Shown piece after piece: positions 8,866 through 17,100 of a DNA stretch of 51,810 nt. Position numbers and translations under genes: made by a program. How positions within the stretch are numbered: the stretch's first letter is position 1; the number at the start of each line of letters is the position of its first letter. Below the pieces are notes generated by a model. That model was not told where the DNA came from, searched no databases, and worked only from the letters and a program-made list of their open reading frames with translations. The DNA comes from an uncultured Halieaceae bacterium. Lineage in GTDB: Bacteria; Pseudomonadota; Gammaproteobacteria; Pseudomonadales; Halieaceae. The DNA is taken from the NCBI GenBank assembly GCA_913057135.1, contig CAJXNM010000019.1:1-51810 (forward strand), given 5' to 3'.

Positions 8866-10017
8866 ATGTTTCGTTTAGCTCTGCTGCTTTTGTTGTGTAC
8901 CCCCATCACTGGCGTTGCCGGGGCAATTGTCCCGGCGCCACCCAGTATTAATGCAGCAGCGTATTTGTTAATGGATTTTCAATCCGGTGACATTCTCGTC
9001 GAGCACAATATCGACGAGACACTGGAGCCAGCCAGTCTCACTAAGCTCATGACCGCCTATGTGCTAGCCGAGGAAATAGATGCAGGCCGTCTTTCCCTCG
9101 ACGACAAGGTCACCGTGAGTCGCAATGCTTGGTCGCAAAATCCACTCTTTAAAGGCTCATCCCTTATGTGGATTGAGCCGGGTAAACCGGTCACCGTCGC
9201 CGAGCTCGAGAAAGGTATTGTGATTTCCTCGGGCAATGACGCCACTGTCGCTATCGCCGAGCATATTGCCGGTACCGAGGCGGCCTTTGCGGATATGATG
9301 AATCGCTACGCTCAAGAGCTGGGTATGGCGGGCACCCACTTCACCAATAGTCACGGTTTACCTGACCCGGATCATGTCACCACCGCCCGTGATTTGGCGG
9401 CACTGGCGGCGGCAACCATTCGCCATCATCCCGACCGCTACCAGGTCTATTCCCAGCAGAGCTATACCTACAACGACATTAAGCAGTACAACCGAAACCT
9501 GTTGCTACGTGATGATCCATCGGTCGATGGTTTGAAAACGGGTTATACCAGCAGTGCCGGTTATGGCTTGGTGGCCTCCGCTGAGCGTGACGGTATGCGA
9601 TTGATTTCGGTGGTTATGGGTAGTGCGAGTACCCGTAGTCGCACATCAGAGACTCGCTCATTGTTGAACTACGGCTTTCGTTTTTACCAAACGATTGAGC
9701 CTGTTATTGCCGATGCGGTGTTGGGGCAAGCGCGGGTATGGCAGGGTCAGCGGGATGTACTCGATGCAGGTGTGTTGTCATCCGTCGTGATGACTGTGCC
9801 GCGCAGTAATGCGGAGCCAGAACTGAAGGTTGTTTTCGACGAGCCGCTCGTTGCGCCCATTCAACGGGGTGACCCAGTGGGTTCTCTGGTGGTGACCCTT
9901 GATGGGGATGTGGTTTATGAGCAGCCCCTTCAAGCGCTAGTCGACGTGCCAGAGGCGGGCTTTTTTGCGCGACTTTGGGATGCGTTAGTGTTGTGGCTAA
10001 AGACCTTGTTTAGCTAA
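8866..10017 (+). CDS. dacA: D-alanyl-D-alanine carboxypeptidase (PBP5/6 type)
   Basis: 383 residues with a Sec signal peptide (1-20, VAGA cleavage region). It trims the terminal D-Ala of the pentapeptide stem in the periplasm. Catalytic motifs: Ser57-x-x-Lys60 (SLTK), Ser122-Gly123-Asn124, and Lys224-Thr225-Gly226. The C-terminal domain ends in an amphipathic tail (FFARLWDALVLWLKTLFS) that typically peels onto the outer face of the inner membrane. The 68-base gap from rlpA contains a weak promoter-like pair (GTGACG 8802-8807 and TACCAT 8825-8830) and a clear TAAGGA binding site, so it may also be transcribed on its own. Confidence 0.95.
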   Translation: MFRLALLLLLCTPITGVAGAIVPAPPSINAAAYLLMDFQSGDILVEHNIDETLEPASLTKLMTAYVLAEEIDAGRLSLDDKVTVSRNAWSQNPLFKGSSLMWIEPGKPVTVAELEKGIVISSGNDATVAIAEHIAGTEAAFADMMNRYAQELGMAGTHFTNSHGLPDPDHVTTARDLAALAAATIRHHPDRYQVYSQQSYTYNDIKQYNRNLLLRDDPSVDGLKTGYTSSAGYGLVASAERDGMRLISVVMGSASTRSRTSETRSLLNYGFRFYQTIEPVIADAVLGQARVWQGQRDVLDAGVLSSVVMTVPRSNAEPELKVVFDEPLVAPIQRGDPVGSLVVTLDGDVVYEQPLQALVDVPEAGFFARLWDALVLWLKTLFS

Positions 10018-10057
10018 GTCATAGCGCCAAGAATGTGTAACATTGGTCGAAGGGTGA

Positions 10058-10330
10058 ATGATGAGTCAGCCAGAACCCCCCAAAATTGAATTTCCCTGTA
10101 ATTACCCTATCAAGGTCGTTGGGCGGCGCTGCGAGCAGTTCAGTGAGTCGGTGCTGACAATCTTTGAGCGTCATGCCCCCGGCTTTGACGCCGAGGCCAT
10201 GACGGTGAAGTCGTCCAGCGGCGGTAAGTTTGTGTCCCTGACTATTGTTATTGAGGCCACCGGTGTCAGCCAGCTAGAGGCCTTGCACAAAGATCTTATG
10301 GCCACCGGTTTGGTGTCGATGGTGATCTAG
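10058..10330 (+). CDS. ybeD: DUF493 family protein YbeD
   Basis: 90 residues, the usual length. The small alpha/beta (ferredoxin-like, ACT-resembling) family is recognised by FPCNYPIKVVGR near residues 12-23 and by VKSSSGGKFVSLTIVIEATG (about 48-67). The biochemical role is unsettled; it is nearly always encoded between dacA and lipB, as here, and a link to lipoylation has been proposed from this context only. Two consecutive ATGs (10058 and 10061) follow GAAGGG; either could start the protein. Confidence 0.9.
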   Translation: MMSQPEPPKIEFPCNYPIKVVGRRCEQFSESVLTIFERHAPGFDAEAMTVKSSSGGKFVSLTIVIEATGVSQLEALHKDLMATGLVSMVI

Positions 10331-10335
10331 TTCTT

Positions 10336-10962
10336 ATGCACATTCAGCGATTGGGTCTTGTTGAGTACGCGCCAACCCTTGACGCCATGAAGCAATTCAC
10401 GGCCAATCGAACGGACCAAACCGATGATGAACTGTGGTTGTTGCAGCATCCACCGGTGTATACCCAGGGTATCTCCGGTAAGGCGGAACACGTACTCGAT
10501 GCCGGTGTTATTCCCATTGTGCCCATCGATCGAGGTGGGCAGGTGACCTATCACGGGCCTGGTCAATGGGTGGTATACACCCTGTTTGATCTGCGCCGAG
10601 CCGGGTTTGGGGTGCGCCAGTTGGTGACGGCCATTGAGTTGGCGGTCATCAATGTGCTGGCTGGTTATGGTATTTGCGCCAGCGCTGACGCAAAGCGTCC
10701 GGGTGTTTATGTAGGCGGGCGAAAAATTGCATCGCTAGGACTCAAGGTCAGTCGTGGTTGCAGTTATCACGGTGTTGCCCTGAATGTCGATATGGACCTA
10801 GAGCCTTTTCAGCGCATCAATCCCTGTGGCTATCCTGGGCTTGAAGTGACCTCTATGGCAGACGTGTTGGGCCTTGGTCCCTCGATGGATGATGTGGGAG
10901 AGAGCCTTCTTACGGCTCTGATTAAAAGCCTAACGTTAGACAACGCGAATGGAGATCAGTAA
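10336..10962 (+). CDS. lipB: Octanoyl-[acyl carrier protein] transferase
   Basis: 208 residues. It moves the octanoyl group from acyl carrier protein to lipoyl domains of 2-oxoacid dehydrogenases and the glycine cleavage H protein. Motifs: RGGQVTYHGPGQ (66-77), IASLGLKVSRG with the catalytic Lys137, and INPCGYPGL with the acyl-accepting Cys164. LipA, which inserts the sulfurs, is normally the next gene in this cluster but is absent here, so the lipoylation pathway must be completed by a gene outside the window. Confidence 0.96.
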   Translation: MHIQRLGLVEYAPTLDAMKQFTANRTDQTDDELWLLQHPPVYTQGISGKAEHVLDAGVIPIVPIDRGGQVTYHGPGQWVVYTLFDLRRAGFGVRQLVTAIELAVINVLAGYGICASADAKRPGVYVGGRKIASLGLKVSRGCSYHGVALNVDMDLEPFQRINPCGYPGLEVTSMADVLGLGPSMDDVGESLLTALIKSLTLDNANGDQ

Positions 10963-11172
10963 TTCAGGTTTGTTGGCTTGAAATATATTTGAGCATAACC
11001 TTGAGATCTATTTTGTTAGAAACGCCTTCAATCCCTAGTTGTTTAATTGTTCAAATTGAGTTGAATAATTAAAATCTGAAATCACTCTTTTGCCGTATTG
11101 CTTTTAATAGCCGAAATTCTGGGGTGTTCGTGATTTTGGTCCAATCCGTCCGCAGATAGCCGGCAATAGAAT
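10963..11172. other. AT-rich gap between lipB and the giant repeat-protein gene
   Basis: About 210 bases, clearly richer in A and T than the flanking operon, with no ORF or strong hairpin. It occupies the start of the position where lipA is expected. It must hold the promoter and binding site for the gene at 11173, but no convincing -35/-10 pair or Shine-Dalgarno was found; AATAGAAT lies directly before the ATG. Confidence 0.5.
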
Positions 11173-14100
11173 ATGCTTCATTCCTTTAAAGCCAAAAATT
11201 CCTCCAGAATTCATCTCGCTTTTAGAAACAGGGTACGGTTGTTGGGCTTTGCGTGGTGTGCAGTTGTATTGGTGTTTTCGACCGTATGGTTCGTTTTGCC
11301 GCTACATGCCATCGCGGCAATCAACGATGACGATGATGACGGTATTCTCAATAGCGTTGATGCCTGTCCGTTTACCCCTACCGTAGAGATTAGCCAAGTC
11401 GACAGCGATGGCTGTGGCCCCAGTAAGCGAGATTCCGATAGCGACGGTGTCGTTGATAGTGCTGACGTATTCCCGTTTGACCCATCAGAGGTGAGTGATG
11501 GTGATTTAGATGGGGTGGGTAACAATCGAGACGAGTGTTCGAGTACCTCGCCAGGGCGCGACGTGCTTTCTAATGGTTGTGCATTCTTGCCCCCAGAAAA
11601 GTTGGGTGTGACCATAGCCGGACAGGCGGTCGTTGACAAGTCGGGTACTTCCGTAGCCATCTCCGGAGACGGCCATACGGTAGCTATCGGAGCGCCCTAT
11701 AGTGCTTCTCTGCTCCAATTCCGCTTTTATAGCTGGGATGGACGCGCATGGCAGCAGCTGGGTCGGAGCATTTTTCGCGAGGGGTATGCTGATGTTTCGG
11801 GTTGGTCAGTAGCTATGTCCAGCGACGGCACAACGGTGGCTATTGGTGCTCGTGAAACCGGGGGAAATGGCTACAAGTCTGGCAGCATTAGTTTGTATCA
11901 CTGGAATGGCAGCAAGTGGTCACTGAGTTCGGTCATAAACGGTGAGGCCGCCGGTGATCAATTTGGCACTTCGGTAGCGCTCTCAAACGACGGTACGACG
12001 GTAGCTGTTGGTGCACCGTTTAATGACCATAATGGCACTGATTCTGGTCATGTCCGTTTGTATCGATCGGATGGCAGCACGTGGCAGCAGTTGGGTGCGG
12101 ACATTGCAGGTGAGGCGGCAGGTGATCAATCTGGTAATTCAGTAGCTCTCGCCAGTGACGGTAGCACTGTGGCTGTCGGGTCATGGGCTAATAACGGCAA
12201 CGGTGCTGCCTCTGGTCATGTTCGGTTATATCGCTGGAATGGAAGTACTTGGCAGCAGTTGGGTGCGGATATCGATGGTGAGACTGCTTATGATGAGTCG
12301 GGGAGTTCAGTTGCGCTCTCAAGCGACGGCAGTACGGTAGCTATCGGTGCCGCACATAACGACGGCAACGGACCTGATTCCGGTCATGTCCGTTTATATC
12401 GTTGGGATGGCAACTCTTGGCAGCAGCTGGGTGCGGACATCGACGGTGAGGCAGCTTACGATGAATCCGGTAGTTCAGTCGCCCTCTCCAGCGACGGTAC
12501 AGTGGTAGCCATTGGCGCGACAGGTAACGACAGTAATGGCATTGCTTCTGGCCATGTTCGCTTGTATCGCTGGGATGGCAGCGCGTGGCAGCAGCTGAGT
12601 TTGGACATTGACGGTGAGGCTGCCCTTGAACATTTCGGGACTTCAACAGCGCTTTCCAGCGACGGCAGCACGGTAGCTATTGGTTCGGACTGCAATGGCG
12701 ATTGCTCTGGCCGTGTGAGTATCTATGGCATCATCCAAGACAGTGATGAAGACGGTATTGGTGATACCTTCGATGCATTTCCTCTCGACCCAAACGAAAC
12801 CCTAGATACAGACCATGACGGTTCGGGTAACAATGCGGATATCGATGACGACGGTGATGGTGTTGATGACACAAGCGATGCCTTTCCCCTCGATGCAGCC
12901 GAGACCGGTGACGGAGATTTAGATGGCATAGGGGATCGGCGTGACGAGTGCCCGTACACAAGAGTGGGGAGGGTGGTGTTACCCAACGGTTGCGCCTTTA
13001 TTCAAAAAATAGAGCAAATGGGTTTGGACATTGATGGTGAGGCGGCCGGTGATGAATTGGGTACCTCCGTTGTCCTCTCGAGCGACGGCACGACGGTAGC
13101 TGTGGGTGCGAGGTACAACGATGGCAATGGCACTAAGTCTGGTCATGTTCGTTTGTTTCGCTGGGATGGCAGCGCGTGGCAGCAGCTGGGCGCGGATATC
13201 GACGGTGAGGCCGCTTACGATTATTCGGGCACCGCAGTATCCCTCTCCAGTGACGGTAACATTGTAGCCATTGGCGCGACGGGTAACGACGGCAACGGCA
13301 CTGATGCTGGTCATGTCCGTTTATATCGCTGGGATGGCAGCACTTGGCGACAGCTGGGGGCGGACATTGATGGTGAGGCTGCTTATGATGAATCCGGCAT
13401 TTCAGTCGCGCTCTCCAGCGACGGTAGCACGGTCGCCATTGGTGCCTGGTTCAATAGGGGTGGGTATGTTTCCGACCGAAGTAATGCTGGCCATGTGCGT
13501 TTGTATCGCTGGAATGGCGGCACGTGGCAGCGGCTGGGTGAGGAGCTCAGCGGCTCGTTTGGCGCGAATTCGGGTGCTTCAGTAGCACTCTCTAGCGACG
13601 GCACGACGGTAGCTGTTGGTGCGAGGTACGACGATGGCAATGGCGCCAGGTCTGGCCATGTGCGTTTATATCGCTGGAATGGCGGCATATGGCAGAAGCT
13701 AGGTGCAGACATTGACGGTGAAGCGGCCGGCGATGAGTCCGGAGTTTCAGTTGCTCTCTCTGGTGATGGCAGCACTGTAGCCGTTGGCGCGGCATATAAT
13801 GACGGCACAGGCGGCAATTCTGGTCATGTCCGTTTGCATCGCTGGGATGGCAACTCTTGGCAGCAGCTGGGTGCAGACATCGACGGTGAGGCGGCTTATG
13901 ATGAATCCGGTATTTCAGTCGCGCTCTCCAGCGACGGTAGCACGTTAGCCATTGGTGCCATGTACAACGATGGCAACGGCAGTAATTCCGGCCATATCCG
14001 TTTGTATCGCTGGGATGGTAGCACTTGGCGGCAGCTGGGGGAGGATATTAATGGTGAGGCGGCTGGTGACAGGTCGGGTGGATCGGTTGCTCTCTCCAAT

Positions 14101-17100
14101 GATGGCGGGACGTTAGCAATTGGTGCCACACGTAATGCCGACAACGGCAGTAATTCTGGCCATGTCCGCGTGTATACCATCATTCAGCAAGACGCTGACG
14201 AGGATGGTGTTGGTGACACCTTTGATGCGTTCCCCTTTAACTGGAGCGAAACTCTAGACACTGATGGCGACGGTATCGGTGACAATGCAGATATCGACGA
14301 TGACGGTGATGGTATTGACGACGTGATCGATGCCTTCCCTCTCGATGCTAATGAGTCCATGGATACCGATAATGATGGTATTGGCGACAATGCGGATACC
14401 AATCAGGATACTGATGGTGATGGTGTTGACGACATAATCGATGCCTTTCCTCTTGATATTACTGAGTCAATTGATACGGACAACGATGGCATTGGCAACA
14501 ACACCGACAACGATGACGATGGTGATGGTGCTGAAGATTTTAGCGATGCTTTTCCTCTCGATGCTGAGGAGACAAGCGACACAGATTCTGACGGTATCGG
14601 AGACAGGCGTGACGAATGTCCCAACACCACTCTAAACAGAGAAGTATTAGCTAATGGATGCGCGTTTGTCTCGCAACTACAACGTTTGGGTGTTGACATT
14701 GATGGTGAGGCCGCTGGTGACAGATCGGGTGGATCGGTTGCTCTCTCCGATGATGGCAGGGTGTTAGCAATTGGTGCCACAGTTAATGCCGACAACGGCA
14801 CTGACTCTGGCCATGTCCGTTTGTATCGCTGGAATGGCGGCACTTGGCAACAGCTGGGTGCGGATATTGACGGTGAGGCGGCCGGCGATGAGTCAGGAGT
14901 TTCAGTTGTCCTCTCTAGCGACGGCAGCACAGTAGCAATCGGTGCTCACCTCAACGACGGCAACGGTACTGATGCTGGTCATGTCCGTTTATATCGCTGG
15001 GATGGTAGTACTTGGCGCCAGTTGGGCGCGGATATTGATGGAGAGGCAGCTGGTGACCGGTCGGGTCGGTCAATAGCGCTCACCAGTGACGGCAGTACGA
15101 TAGCCATTGGCGCGACGGGTAACGACGGCAACGGCGCTGATGCTGGTCATGTCCGTTTGTATCGCTGGGATGGCAGTACTTGGGGCCAGTTGGGTGCGGA
15201 CATTGATGGAGAGGCAGCTGGTGACAGGTCGGGCGGGTCAGTAGCACTTGCCAGTGACGGCAGTACGATAGCCATTGGCGCGACGGGTAACGACGGCAAC
15301 GGCACCGATGCTGGTCATGTCCGCTTGTATCACTGGGATGGCGGTATTTGGCGCCAGCTGGGTGCGGACATTGATGGAGAGGCAGCTGGTGACAGGTCGG
15401 GCGGGTCAGTAGCACTTGCCAGTGACGGTAGTACGATAGCCATTGGCGCGACGGGTAACGACGGCAACGGCACTGATGCTGGTCATATCCGTTTATATCG
15501 CTGGGATGGCAGCATTTGGCACCAGCTGGGCGCGGATATTGAGGGAGAGGCCGCTTACGATTATTCGGGGATTGCAGTCGCTCTATCTGCCGATGGCAAT
15601 ACGGCAGCGAGGGGTGCGATCTTAAACGATGGCTATGGCAATGATTCGGGCCACGTCCGGCTATACCACTGGGATGGCAGCGCTTGGAAGCAGTTGGGTG
15701 CTGACATAAATGGTGAGTGGGCTTTTGATTGGTCTGGCGCTTCAGTTGCCATTTCCAGTGATAGTAGTTCGGTAGCTATTGGTGCCATTTACAACGATGG
15801 CAACGGCACTGATTCTGGCAATGTCCGCATTTACAAAATTATTCAGCAAGACAGCGATGAAGACGGAGTTAGCGATGTTTTTGATGCTTTTCCCCTCGAT
15901 CCTTACGAAATTCTAGATGCCGATGGCGATGGCACTGGTGATAATACGGATGTGGATGATGATGGTGATGGTGTTGACGACCTCAGTGATGCATTCCCAT
16001 TCGATGCTACAGAAACGAGTGACGGAGATTCAGATGGCATCGGAGATAATCATGATGAGTGTCCCAACACAACACCAGGGCGAGAGGTACTACTCAATGG
16101 ATGCGCGTTTGTGCCTCAGCAACAATTGGGTGCGGACATTGACGGTGAGGCGTCTGTTGATCTATCGGGCGAGTCGGTAGCACTCTCCAGCAACGGCACA
16201 ACCTTAGCCATTGGTGCTCACCTAAACGATGGCAATGGCACGGATTCTGGTAACGTCCGACTTTATCGATGGGAAGGGGGCGCGTGGCAGCAACTGGGTG
16301 CGAATATTGGCGGTGAGGCAGCGGGTGACTGGTCGGGCAGTTCAGTTGCTCTCTCTGGTGATGGCGGCACAGTAGCAATCGGTGCTTTCCTCAACGACGG
16401 CAACGGTACTGATGCTGGCCATGTCCGTTTATATCGCTGGGATGGTAGTACTTGGCGCCAGTTGGGCGCGGACATTGATGGAGAGGCAGCGGGTGACTGG
16501 TCGGGCAGTTCAGTTGCTCTCTCTGGTGATGGCAGCACTGTTGCCGTTGGTGCGCGATATAATGACGGCACAGGTGGCAATTCTGGTCATGTCCGTTTGT
16601 ATCGCTGGGATGGCAGCACTTGGCGCCAGTTGGGTACGGACATTGATGGAGAAGCCGCTGACGATTATTCGGGCATTGCAGTGTCCCTGTCCAGTGACGG
16701 CGGTACGATAGCCATTGGCGCGACAGGTAACGACGGCAACGGCACTGGTGCTGGTCATGTCCGTCTGTATCGCTGGGATGGCAGTATTTGGCAACAGCTG
16801 GGCGCGGACATTGATGGAGAGGCCGCTTACGATCGTTCGGGCGTTGCAGTGTCCCTGTCCAGTGACGGCAGTACGATAGCCATTGGCTCGACGGGTAACG
16901 ATGACAATGGCCCTGATTCTGGTCATGTCCGTTTGTATCGCTGGGATGGCAGCGCTTGGAAGCAGCTAGGCGCGGGCATTGACGGCGAGGTAGCTGGTGA
17001 TAAGTCGGGAGGGTCAATAGCACTCACCGGCGACGGCAGTACGATAGCCATTGGTGCGACAGATAACGACGACAATGGTACTGACTCTGGCCATGTTCGT